Shown here piece by piece: positions 23,957-31,461 of a stretch of DNA of 64,000 nucleotides. The stretch comes from Micromonospora_J zhanjiangensis (GTDB lineage: Bacteria; Actinomycetota; Actinomycetes; Mycobacteriales; Micromonosporaceae). Each line of letters opens with the position of its first letter. Position 1 is the first letter of the stretch. The notes under the pieces were generated by a model that was given only the letters and a program-made list of their open reading frames with translations, made no database searches and was not told the DNA's origin. The stretch is from positions 186,001 to 250,000 of the forward strand of contig NZ_JBHSBN010000003.1 of assembly GCF_042650605.1 (NCBI RefSeq). The letters are read 5' to 3'. Position numbers and translations under genes: made by a program.

Positions 23957-24931
23957 ATGTCTGAGCGGCTTCGCGATACCTGGGGACTCGCGGTCGCGTG
24001 CGCGTCGGCGACGATGTGGACGATGGGCCTCACTATCTTCCAACCGCTGACCGAACCGGCCAAGCCGTGGCAAGACGTAGTGGCCTCCAACAACACCTAC
24101 TGGGCTCGGGACCTACGCGTCATGGCCATCGTGGCGGCGCTCGGGGGGATAATGCTGGTGCTGGGCAGCGACCGGCTCCGGGCTATTCTGGCCACCTCGG
24201 GCGCGCTTGTGTGGCTCGCTGTTGACGTGTGGCTTGACCGCGTCGACGTGGCGGGGCGTACCGCCACCGTCGTGGTCGCGGTGATTGCGTGCCTTGTGAT
24301 CGTTGCCGGCACTCTCCTAGGCCGGGTCGATGGTCGGACCCGTCGTGGGCCTCTCTTGCTCATGGCCTGTGTCGGCGCGGCGCTCGCTCCGTTGGCTGCG
24401 GCGCTTGAGTCGCCGACGGATACCGAGGCAGGGCTAACTCCAGCGGCGGCGGCCACTGCCGGGCTGCTGATCTTGGCAGCGCTGGGTTGTGCGCTCCGAG
24501 CCGGGCCGGCTGTATCGCGACGGCGTGCGTTGGCGGCCGGGGTGGTCGTCGTGGCGTCGGGCGCGGTGGTGGCGTTCATGCGTATGCTGCAGCCCGGCGG
24601 TAGGTTCGGCGTTGTGGTCCTGTTCGGCGCGACGCTCTTGACCGCCGTGGTCGTACTGAGCCGCCCCTGGCCGGCCAGGTCGGGCGTGTCCAGCTACGCT
24701 GGGTTGGCGGGACTCACGCTGCTCGCCTATCCATTGCTGATGCTCGTCACGTTATTTGTGACGGTGTCTTGGCTGCCGATCGCCAAGGTCATCACTGGCC
24801 TAGCAGGAAACCCGCCGGTCAATGCTGCCGACTGGGATGCGGTTCTCGCGATCCTGGGCATCGCTGCGGGCCTCGCCTTCGGCCTTCCAATAAGCTGGAT
24901 CACCCGTAACCGTCTGCTGACCGAGCCATAA
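23957..24931 (+). CDS. Multi-pass membrane protein of unknown function, atypical composition
   Basis: A 324-residue protein starting MSERLRDTWGLAVACASATM with about eight to nine hydrophobic segments (for example IVAALGGIMLVLGS, TATVVVAVIACLVIVAGTLL, ALAAGVVVVASGAVVAFM, LTLLAYPLLMLVTLFV). I recognise no family. Its third codon positions use more A and T (ATA, CTA, GTA, CTT) than neighbouring genes, which suggests later acquisition. It lies on the 3' side of tRNA-Val, a favoured integration point, but I see no integrase or repeated tRNA end. An in-frame ATG at 23936 is a possible longer start. Confidence 0.65.
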   Translation: MSERLRDTWGLAVACASATMWTMGLTIFQPLTEPAKPWQDVVASNNTYWARDLRVMAIVAALGGIMLVLGSDRLRAILATSGALVWLAVDVWLDRVDVAGRTATVVVAVIACLVIVAGTLLGRVDGRTRRGPLLLMACVGAALAPLAAALESPTDTEAGLTPAAAATAGLLILAALGCALRAGPAVSRRRALAAGVVVVASGAVVAFMRMLQPGGRFGVVVLFGATLLTAVVVLSRPWPARSGVSSYAGLAGLTLLAYPLLMLVTLFVTVSWLPIAKVITGLAGNPPVNAADWDAVLAILGIAAGLAFGLPISWITRNRLLTEP

Positions 24932-24998
24932 GTGCCATACCGTGCCTGTCAGTGCGGCCGAAACGGATCTTCAAGATAGCGTTTCCGCTGGTGGTACG

Positions 24999-25073
24999 TG
25001 GTGGGCGCGGCAGGTTTCGAACCTGCGACCCCTCGCTTGTAAGGCGAGTGCTCTCCCGCTGAGCTACGCGCCC
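24999..25073 (-). tRNA. tRNA-Val (anticodon UAC)
   Basis: The reverse complement folds as a full cloverleaf: acceptor GGGCGCG/CGCGCCC, D-arm GCTC/GAGC, anticodon stem CTCGC/GCGAG around the loop CTTACAA (anticodon TAC), and T-arm GCAGG/CCTGC with TTCGAAA. The discriminator is A and the 3' CCA is encoded (24999-25001). Without CCA it is 72 nt, with no long variable arm. Confidence 0.95.
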
Positions 25074-25144
25074 GGTACGCCCCTCGGGGCGGTTCCGGCG
25101 GCGGCCAGCTTACCTTGCCACCCGTGGTTCTCCGAAACTCACCG

Positions 25145-25194
25145 TGATCGCGAAGAGTTCGGCCGGCCGGAGCGGGCCGAACTCTTCGCGATCA
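25145..25194. terminator. Perfect 20-bp inverted repeat, bidirectional terminator or REP-like element
   Basis: TGATCGCGAAGAGTTCGGCC (25145-25164) and its exact complement (25175-25194) flank a 10-nt loop. It lies 18 bp past the ahpE stop and about 70 bp upstream of the tRNA-Val gene on the same strand, so it can insulate the two. There is no T-run. The unusual A+T content inside the arms suggests a dispersed repeat family rather than a one-off hairpin. Confidence 0.7.
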
Positions 25195-25212
25195 TGAGAA
25201 GGGAGCGCCGGT

Positions 25213-25677
25213 TCAGGCCGTGGCCTCGGCCAGGGCCTTGCGCCAGGCCTGCTGGTCGCGGGGCTCGCCGGGCATGTTCATCTCGGCGAAGCGGACCACG
25301 CCGGTCTTGTCGATGACGAAGGTGCCCCGGTTGGCGATGCCGGCGACGTCGTTGAAGACGCCGTACGCCTGGGCCACCGCGCCGTGCGGCCAGAAGTCGG
25401 CCAGCAGCGGGAACTGGTAGCCCTCCTTGTCGGCCCAGATCTTGTGGGCGTAGACCGAGTCGACGCTGACCGTCAGCACCTGGACGTCGTCGTTGACGTA
25501 CTCGTTCAGGTTGTCCCGTACCTCGCACAGTTCGCCCTGGCAGACCCCGGTGAACGCCAGCGGGTAGAACACCAGCAGCACGGTGCGCGTGCCCCGGAAG
25601 TCCGAGAGCCGGACCTCCTGGTTGTTCTGGTCCTTGAGTACGAAGTCCGGTGCCTCGGCACCAACCTCGATCGGCAT
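25213..25677 (-). CDS. ahpE: Peroxiredoxin of the AhpE type
   Basis: A 154-residue thiol peroxidase reducing peroxides and peroxynitrite. The catalytic segment VFYPLAFTGVCQGELCEV carries the PxxxTxxC motif with the peroxidatic Cys, and a second Cys three residues after the GEL motif, which the one-Cys M. tuberculosis AhpE lacks; it could serve as a local resolving residue. C-terminal AGIANRGTFVIDKTGVVRF is standard. The ATG at 25677 has GAGGAG 6 nt upstream; the longer open frame is not supported. It is followed by a strong hairpin and preceded by the DUF3052 gene on the same strand. Confidence 0.92.
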   Translation of the reverse strand: MPIEVGAEAPDFVLKDQNNQEVRLSDFRGTRTVLLVFYPLAFTGVCQGELCEVRDNLNEYVNDDVQVLTVSVDSVYAHKIWADKEGYQFPLLADFWPHGAVAQAYGVFNDVAGIANRGTFVIDKTGVVRFAEMNMPGEPRDQQAWRKALAEATA

Positions 25678-25769
25678 GCTAACTCCTCGGTAGTCGCTTC
25701 GATGGCGGGGACACCGCCACCGAAGCCAGCGTGCCACGGACGCCGGTCGGGCCGACCGGCGCCGTCCCC

Positions 25770-26207
25770 CTATTTCTTGCCGCGGGCGCCGCGGCGCAAC
25801 ACCAGGCGCGCGCCGCTCCAGTCCTTGCCGGCGTTGACGGTCGACGTCTGCTGCAGGCCGGCGGTGGGCGCCGACTCGCTGATCTCGCTCGGTTCGACGT
25901 GCCCGTCCCGACCCGCCTTCGGGGTCAGCAGCCACACCACGCCGTTGTCGGCCAGCGGGCCGAGGGCGTCCACGAGAAGCTCGAAGAGGTCACCGTCGCC
26001 GTCCCGGTACCAGACCAGCACCGCGTCGACCACCTCGTCGGTGTCCTCGTCGACCAGTTCCCCGCAGCGGTCGGTCAGGCCGTCGCGGAGATCCTGGTCG
26101 ACGTCGTCGTCGTACCCCATCTCCATGACGACCATCCCCGGCTCGATGCCGAACCGGTCCGCCAGGCTCCGTACGCCGTCGGCGGCCTGACCAGCGGTCG
26201 CGCTCAC
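25770..26207 (-). CDS. DUF3052 family protein
   Basis: A 145-residue actinobacterial DUF3052 protein: LADRFGIEPGMVVMEMGYDDDVDQDLRDGL, VDEDTDEVVDAVLVWYRDGDGDL, then LADNGVVWLLTPKAGRDGHVEPSEI and a basic C-terminus (RLVLRRGARGKK). It is a small acidic alpha/beta protein; mycobacterial relatives lie next to ahpE and aceE, as here, but the function is unknown. The GTG start at 26207 has GAGGAGG 9 nt upstream. The longer frame to 26303 has a Cys-rich non-family leader and is rejected. Confidence 0.88.
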   Translation of the reverse strand: MSATAGQAADGVRSLADRFGIEPGMVVMEMGYDDDVDQDLRDGLTDRCGELVDEDTDEVVDAVLVWYRDGDGDLFELLVDALGPLADNGVVWLLTPKAGRDGHVEPSEISESAPTAGLQQTSTVNAGKDWSGARLVLRRGARGKK

Positions 26208-26318
26208 TGTCGCATGCCTCCTCAATTCAACTGCCTCCGATGTCGGGCCGACACCGTACAGGCAGAGTCCACACAGTTGTGCCGGCCTGCGCAAGTGGCA
26301 CACCGGGTGGAAGGCAAT

Positions 26319-29147
26319 TTACCGTGCCAGCAGCGTTTGAGCACCCTGGGTAATGGCCTCTTCGGAGACGAGTACCTGCCGGGCGGCCGGACCAAGAGGA
26401 ACGAATGTGTCTATAGAAGCAACTCTGCGGGCAACTCCGACATAGCCGGCGTCGACCAGTGCGGCCAGCACACCCTCGCCCACCCCGCCGGACCGCCTCG
26501 TCTCGTCCACGACCAGCACCCGACCGGTGGCCGAGGCCTCCCGGACGAGATCCGCCAGGGGCAGCGGCGCGAGCCAACGCAGGTCCACCACCCGGCTGCC
26601 GATGCCCTCCTCGGCCAGCCGGGCCGCCGCCCGCAGCGACATGCGAACACCGTTACCGAAAGTGATTATTGTGATGTCCTCGGCGGAGCCGACCGGGTAG
26701 GTCCGGGCCCGGCCGATCGGCACGTGGACGTCGCCCCAGCCCGCCGGTTCGACGTACCGGGCCAGCCAGCCGTCGTCGCCGTCGGCGTACAGGTCGTGCG
26801 TGTGGTAGAGCGCGATCGGTTCGACGACGACGCAGACCGAGCCGTCCACCGCCGCGCTGGCCAGGCAGGTCCGCAACATCGGCGCCGCGTCGTCGGCCCG
26901 GGCCGGCACCGCGAGCACCAACCCGGGTACGTCCCGCAGCACGGCCAGCGAGTTGTCGTTGTGGAAGTGCCCGCCGAAGCCCTCCTGGTAGGCCAGGCCG
27001 GGCACCCGCAGCACCATCGGGTTGCGATAGGCGCCCCGGGAGAAGTACCGCATCGTCGCGGCCTCCCCGCGCAGTTGGTCCTCGGCGTTGTGCAGGTAGG
27101 CCAGGTACTGGATCTCCGGCACCGGGAGCATCCCGGTCAGGCCGGCGCCGAGGCCGAGGCCGAGGATTGACGTCTCGTCGAGCAGGGTGTCGAAGACCCG
27201 GGACGGTCCGAACTTCTCCCGCAGCCCCTTGGTCACCCCGTACACCCCGCCCTTGGCCGCGACGTCCTCACCGAAGACGGCCATGGTCGGGTGTTCCAGC
27301 AGCCCGTCGGCCAGCGCCGCGTTGACCGTCTGGGCCAGGGTGAGCGGGCCGGCGTGCTCGGGCAGCCGGTCGCCGAACGCCGCCGCCCGCGCCGCGGCAC
27401 CCGCGCCCACCGCGCGCTCCCCGGCCGCCGCGACGGCCCGGGACACCCGGACCGGCCGGCGCGGTGCGAGCGGCCCGACGATCTCCGCCGCCGACTCCAG
27501 CTTGGCCTCGCCGAGCACCTCCTCGGCGACCTTGCGGACCTGCCAGCCGATCTCGTCGTACCGGGCGAGCAACTCCTCGGCGGTGGCCAGCCCGGCCTCG
27601 ACCAGCAGCCGGGCGGTCGCCAGCACCGGGTCACGGGCCAGATCGCGGGCGATGTCGGCGGCCGGCCGGTAGGCCTGCTCGGCGTCCGCACCGGCATGAC
27701 CCATCAGCCGTACGGTCGTCAGGTGCAGCACCGCGGGACGGCGGTGCCGGCGTACCCAGGCGGCCGCCTCGGTGGCCACGTCGTACGTCTCGGCGAGGTC
27801 GCACCCGTCGGCGGCGAAGTAGCGCAGTCCGGGCCTGGCCCGCAGCGCCGCCGCCACCCAGCCGGCCGGCGACCGGACGCTGATGCCCAGGCCGTTGTCC
27901 TCGCAGACGAACAGCACCGGGACGCGCAGCCCGGTGTGGTCGCACCAGCCGGCGGTGTTCAGCGCGGCGGTGGCGCTGGCGTGGTTGACCGAGGCGTCGC
28001 CGAAGGAGCAGACCACGATGGCATCGGCCGGCCAGGGCGACGGCCCGGTGGCCGGCGGCGCGGACCCGCCGCCGGCGGTCGGTGCCGGCGCGCCGGTCAG
28101 CCGGCGCTGCCGTTCGATGGCGAAGCCGATGCCGACCGCCCGGGGCAGGTGCGAGGCGACCGTGGAGGTGGTCGGGATCACCGCCAGGTCCGCGTTGCCG
28201 AAGACCTTGTGCCGGCCGCCGGCGATGGGTTCCTCGGCCGAGGCGACGATCCCGCGCAGCACGTCCCGGGCCGCCGCGCCGAGCGCGGCCAGCCCGGCCC
28301 GCTCGGGGGCCGGATCGACCTCCGCCGGCTCCGCCGCCACCCCCGCGCCGTCGAGGTCCGGCCCTTCCCCTGGTACGTCCGGCGCACCGGCCCGCCCACC
28401 GGGATCATCCGTCGGGACACCGACTCCGGCCGACTCGGACGAGTTCGCGGGTGGCCCCGCCCCGGCAGCGCCCGGTTCCCCCGGCCCGTCGATCCTCTCC
28501 GGCACCCCGGCCGACCCACCGGGTGCGCCCGGCACCGCCGGCTCGGACGAGCCGGCCTGGTCGGCAGGCCTGTCCGGGTCGGCGGTGCCGCCCGGAACGG
28601 CGGGTCGGTTCGGGACCGCGTGCCCGGCCGGGTCGTCGAGGTGAGTGGGATCCCCATGTCCGACCGGACCGCCGGGTCCAGTCGGGGAGATGGGTTCGGC
28701 TGCCCCGGAGCCGGCCCTGATTTCCGAATCGACCGACAACCCGGAGCCGGCCGACGACCCCGAGCCGGCCGCCGGGTCGGAGTCGGGGCCGGGTGGCGGC
28801 TGGGCGGCCTGGGCGGCGCGGGCGCAGTAGAAGCCGCCGGAACGGTAGTGCAGCAGGGCCGGGTCGGTGGCGGCCAGTGCGGCGGCGACGGCCGCGTTGC
28901 CCTCGTGCCCGGACGAGCCGATCGTGTAGTACCCCTCACCGAAGCTGCGCAGCCAGCGGGCGGCCAGGTCCAGGTGCCGGCTGGTCAGTTGGGCGTCGAA
29001 CAGCGCCCGGGCGCGCGCCCCGGTGAGCGTTGTGCCGTCCCGGACCGGGCCGTCGGCCGGGCGACGGGTGGTCGACGCGACCAGGCCGGCGACCGCCTCC
29101 CGGAACCGCTCGTCGAGATCTTGAGGGGTCGTCACGTCGGACAGCAT
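26319..29147 (-). CDS. Fused E1 alpha-beta 2-oxoacid dehydrogenase (TPP-dependent) with large disordered insert
   Basis: 942 residues joining both halves of a branched-chain-type 2-oxoacid dehydrogenase E1. The alpha part has FGEGYYTIGSSGHEGN, HYRSGGFYCARAAQAAQ, GRHKVFGN, and the thiamine diphosphate site VVCSFGDASVNHASATAALN. The beta part has MAVFGEDVAAKGGVYGVTKG, DTLLDETSILGLGLGAG, VPEIQYLAYLHNAEDQLRG and a transketolase C-terminal domain (ITIITFGNGVRMSL, RVVDLRWLAPLP). Between about residues 117 and 285 is a Gly/Pro/Ala/Ser/Asp-rich stretch with no predicted fold, inside the alpha domain. No E2 or E3 gene is adjacent. The ATG at 29147 lies just past the MarR stop. Confidence 0.88.
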   Translation of the reverse strand: MLSDVTTPQDLDERFREAVAGLVASTTRRPADGPVRDGTTLTGARARALFDAQLTSRHLDLAARWLRSFGEGYYTIGSSGHEGNAAVAAALAATDPALLHYRSGGFYCARAAQAAQPPPGPDSDPAAGSGSSAGSGLSVDSEIRAGSGAAEPISPTGPGGPVGHGDPTHLDDPAGHAVPNRPAVPGGTADPDRPADQAGSSEPAVPGAPGGSAGVPERIDGPGEPGAAGAGPPANSSESAGVGVPTDDPGGRAGAPDVPGEGPDLDGAGVAAEPAEVDPAPERAGLAALGAAARDVLRGIVASAEEPIAGGRHKVFGNADLAVIPTTSTVASHLPRAVGIGFAIERQRRLTGAPAPTAGGGSAPPATGPSPWPADAIVVCSFGDASVNHASATAALNTAGWCDHTGLRVPVLFVCEDNGLGISVRSPAGWVAAALRARPGLRYFAADGCDLAETYDVATEAAAWVRRHRRPAVLHLTTVRLMGHAGADAEQAYRPAADIARDLARDPVLATARLLVEAGLATAEELLARYDEIGWQVRKVAEEVLGEAKLESAAEIVGPLAPRRPVRVSRAVAAAGERAVGAGAAARAAAFGDRLPEHAGPLTLAQTVNAALADGLLEHPTMAVFGEDVAAKGGVYGVTKGLREKFGPSRVFDTLLDETSILGLGLGAGLTGMLPVPEIQYLAYLHNAEDQLRGEAATMRYFSRGAYRNPMVLRVPGLAYQEGFGGHFHNDNSLAVLRDVPGLVLAVPARADDAAPMLRTCLASAAVDGSVCVVVEPIALYHTHDLYADGDDGWLARYVEPAGWGDVHVPIGRARTYPVGSAEDITIITFGNGVRMSLRAAARLAEEGIGSRVVDLRWLAPLPLADLVREASATGRVLVVDETRRSGGVGEGVLAALVDAGYVGVARRVASIDTFVPLGPAARQVLVSEEAITQGAQTLLAR

Positions 29148-29173
29148 TACCGATTCGTGCCCGCGGCGACCAC

Positions 29174-29707
29174 TCAGAGCGGTTTCGCCACGCCCGGTGT
29201 GTCGCGGTCGGCGGTCCGTTCGGTGCCGCACTCCTCGGGGCAGCCGCCGTCGGAGACCTGCCAGATCAGGGTGTGCAGGGCGGCCAGCTGGTCATCGGTG
29301 AGGCCGGCGAGCAGTCGGGAATCGGACCGGATCCGGCGCACCTGCGCGCGGATCCGCCGGCCCACGTCGGTGACCACCAGGGCCTTGAGCCGGCGGTCGG
29401 TCGGGTCGGGCCGGCGCTCGACCAGGCCGGCATCCTCCAGCTTGTCCACCAGCGCGGTGATGTTGGACCGGTCGCAGTTGAGCCGCGCGGCCAGTGACCG
29501 GGCGGGCAGCGGCTGATCGGGGTCCAGCTCGTCCAGCGCCCGGGCCACGGCCGGGGTGAGACCGAGTTCGGCCAGTTCGAGGTCCATGTGGTGCCGGATC
29601 GCTGCCGCGAGGTGCAGGAGTCGACGCACCACGCCACCGGCGAGAACCGTGCGATCCGGTCCGGGCGGTCCGCCCGGGATGGGAGTGGGTTGCGTCACGT
29701 ACTCCAT
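29174..29707 (-). CDS. MarR-family transcriptional regulator
   Basis: A 177-residue winged-helix regulator: AAAIRHHMDLELAELGLTPAVARALDEL, the helix-turn-helix PARSLAARLNCDRSNITALVDKLEDAGLVERRPDPTDRRLKALVVT with the DxR(R/K) wing, then a dimerisation helix. Unusually the C-terminus has a Cys pair (CPEEC) that could sense oxidants or metals. A perfect palindrome lies immediately upstream (29718-29734), consistent with autorepression. The fused E1 gene starts 26 bp after its stop and is probably co-transcribed. A GTG at 29716 is an alternative start. Confidence 0.87.
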   Translation of the reverse strand: MEYVTQPTPIPGGPPGPDRTVLAGGVVRRLLHLAAAIRHHMDLELAELGLTPAVARALDELDPDQPLPARSLAARLNCDRSNITALVDKLEDAGLVERRPDPTDRRLKALVVTDVGRRIRAQVRRIRSDSRLLAGLTDDQLAALHTLIWQVSDGGCPEECGTERTADRDTPGVAKPL

Positions 29708-29717
29708 GATACGCACC

Positions 29718-29734
29718 GCAGATTGTTTATCTGC
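29718..29734. promoter_or_regulatory. Palindromic operator for the MarR regulator
   Basis: GCAGAT-TGTTT-ATCTGC is a perfect 6-bp inverted repeat with a 5-bp centre, immediately upstream of the MarR gene (minus) and about 60 bp upstream of the small gene at 29797 (plus). Size and symmetry fit a MarR dimer site. It could control both directions. Confidence 0.6.
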
Positions 29735-29796
29735 TCTACTATCGAGCTCGTCATTGATGGAGCAGGTTCGCGGAATGAGCGAAGCCCGAGGTGATC

Positions 29797-29931
29797 GTGA
29801 CCAACGCGCACGAGAAGCTCGACATCGACGGCACGCTGCGCGACGGGACGACCGAGGAGCTGCTGCGCGGCCTGCTCGACGCGCTCGCCGACAAGATCCG
29901 GCACACCGCGCTCAGCACCGCGACCGCCTGA
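29797..29931 (+). CDS. Small hypothetical protein (44 aa)
   Basis: Starts at a GTG behind GAGGTGAT and reads MTNAHEKLDIDGTLRDGTTE, then ELLRGLLDALADKIRHTALSTATA. The product is one or two amphipathic helices, acidic, without a membrane segment. Codon use is typical and a very strong terminator follows 13 bp after the stop, which supports it as a genuine transcription unit. No family recognised. Confidence 0.55.
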   Translation: MTNAHEKLDIDGTLRDGTTEELLRGLLDALADKIRHTALSTATA

Positions 29932-29944
29932 CCCGAACCCGCAC

Positions 29945-29979
29945 CACGGAAGCCCCCGGCCTCGCCGGGGGCTTCCGTG
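29945..29979 (+). terminator. Strong intrinsic terminator hairpin
   Basis: A perfect 16-bp stem, CACGGAAGCCCCCGGC paired with GCCGGGGGCTTCCGTG, with a 3-nt loop (CTC). It lies 13 bp after the small gene's stop and upstream of the GbsR operon. No T-tract follows, as usual in actinobacteria. Confidence 0.85.
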
Positions 29980-30032
29980 CGTCCGGCGCGACATCCGGCC
30001 TTCCCCTCGGCGGGGGCGCGGTGTACCTTAGG

Positions 30033-30050
30033 GTTCAGAACTTACTGAAC
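30033..30050 (+). promoter_or_regulatory. Palindromic operator in front of the GbsR-type regulator
   Basis: GTTCAG-AACTTA-CTGAAC, a perfect 6-bp inverted repeat with 6-bp spacer, lies 25 bp upstream of the TTG start and overlaps the likely promoter (TACCTT at about 30025-30030). It fits autoregulation of the regulator-exporter operon. Confidence 0.6.
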
Positions 30051-30074
30051 GTTTCGATCTGAGGAGAACAGTCG

Positions 30075-30554
30075 TTGGACGAGCTGTCACCCGAGCGCCG
30101 GTACGCCGAGGAGGCCGGTGTGCTGATGGCCGGTCTCGGCCTGCCACCGGCCGCCGGAAAGCTGTTCGGCTGGTTGATGATCTGCGAACCGGCGGCGCAG
30201 ACCAGCGGGCAGCTCGTCGAGCAGCTCGGCCTCTCCAAGGGGTCGGTGAGCACCAACATGCGGCTGCTGGAAAACGTCGGGATGGTCCGGCGGGTGCCGG
30301 CTCCCGGCCGGCGTGGCCACGCGTACCAGGTGGCGCCGGACACCATGATGCGGGTGGCGGCCGATCCGACCCAGTTCCGGCGGTTCCGCGAGCTGATGGA
30401 CCGCGGCGTGACGCTGGCCGGCGGCGAGGACGCCTCGCGGGCCGATCGGCTGCGGGTCACCCGGGACTTCTACGCCTTCCTCGAGCGCGAGCTGCCGAAG
30501 CTCGTCGCCCGGTTCCGATCCGAGTACCCGTCGAAGGGAGAGAACGATGACTGA
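30075..30554 (+). CDS. GbsR/MarR-type transcriptional regulator
   Basis: A 159-residue regulator of the GbsR branch of MarR proteins: ERRYAEEAGVLMAGLGLPPAAGKLFGWLMIC, helix-turn-helix at TSGQLVEQLGLSKGSVSTNMRLLENVGMVRRV, then GRRGHAYQVAPDTMMRVA and a C-terminal helix. The LSKGSVSTNMRLL recognition helix is typical of the branch. Translation starts at TTG (30075), with GAGGAG 8 nt upstream. The stop overlaps the ABC ATPase start by 8 bp, so it should regulate its own exporter operon. Confidence 0.88.
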   Translation: MDELSPERRYAEEAGVLMAGLGLPPAAGKLFGWLMICEPAAQTSGQLVEQLGLSKGSVSTNMRLLENVGMVRRVPAPGRRGHAYQVAPDTMMRVAADPTQFRRFRELMDRGVTLAGGEDASRADRLRVTRDFYAFLERELPKLVARFRSEYPSKGENDD

Positions 30555-31461
30555 ACCGGCCATCAGCACCGAGGCCCTGGTCAAGACGTACGGGCGCAAC
30601 CGCGGCCTGGCCGGCCTGGACCTGCGGGTCGACACCGGCGAGGTGTACGGCTTCCTCGGCCCGAACGGCGCCGGCAAGTCCACCACCATCCGGATCCTGC
30701 TGGACCTGATCCGACCGACCGGTGGCCGGGTGACCGTGCTCGGCGTCGAGCCACGAGCCGGCGGGGTGGCACTGCGCCGCCGGATCGGCTACCTGGCCGG
30801 GGACTTCGTGGTCGACGGTCGGCAGACCGCCCGCGAGTTGCTCGGCTACCTGGCGAACCTGCGCGGCGGAGTGCCCCGCCGGCGGATCGAGGAGCTGGCC
30901 GACCGGCTCGGCCTGGACCTGGGCCGGCGGATCAAGGGCCTGTCCAAGGGCAACCGGCAGAAGGTGGGCGTGGTGCAGGCCTTCATGCACGAACCGGAGC
31001 TGCTCGTCCTCGACGAACCGACCAGCGGGCTGGATCCGTTCCTGCAACAGGAGTTCGTCGCCCTGGTCCGCGAGGCCCGCGCCGCCGGGCAGACCGTCTT
31101 CATGTCGTCGCACGTGATGGGCGAGGTGCAGCAGACCGCCGACCGGGTCGGCATCGTCCGCGAGGGCCGGTTAATCGCGGTGGAGCGGGTCGAGCAGTTG
31201 CGCGAACGCGCGGTACGGCAGGTGGAGATCCACTTCGAGGACCCGGTCGACCCGGGCACGTTCGCGGCGCTGCCCGGCGTCGACGAGGTCACCGTGGACG
31301 CCGGTCGTACGCTGCGGTGCCGGTTGGCCGGCCGGGCCGACGCCCTGGTCAAGGCGGCGGCCGGGCACACCGTGGTCAGTCTGCTGGCCGAGGAACCCGA
31401 CCTGGAGGAACTCTTCTTCACCTACTATGCCGGGCGGGAGGCCGACCGTGTCGCCGCGTGA
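30547..31461 (+). CDS. ABC transporter ATP-binding protein
   Basis: A 304-residue ABC ATPase of the drug-export (DrrA/CcmA) type. Walker A is in GFLGPNGAGKSTTIRIL, the signature is degenerate (IKGLSKGNRQKVGVVQAF), Walker B is ELLVLDEPTSGLDP, with the H-loop in VFMSSHVMGEV. A C-terminal extension of about 80 residues (VEIHFEDPVDPGTF onwards) is usual in this group. It works with the permease encoded next, whose start lies inside this gene. Substrate unknown. Confidence 0.92.
   Translation: MTEPAISTEALVKTYGRNRGLAGLDLRVDTGEVYGFLGPNGAGKSTTIRILLDLIRPTGGRVTVLGVEPRAGGVALRRRIGYLAGDFVVDGRQTARELLGYLANLRGGVPRRRIEELADRLGLDLGRRIKGLSKGNRQKVGVVQAFMHEPELLVLDEPTSGLDPFLQQEFVALVREARAAGQTVFMSSHVMGEVQQTADRVGIVREGRLIAVERVEQLRERAVRQVEIHFEDPVDPGTFAALPGVDEVTVDAGRTLRCRLAGRADALVKAAAGHTVVSLLAEEPDLEELFFTYYAGREADRVAA

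Noticed and set aside
24999..25073. tRNA-Val as an attachment site of an integrated element
   Set aside because: No integrase gene and no second copy of the tRNA 3' end are visible in the window.
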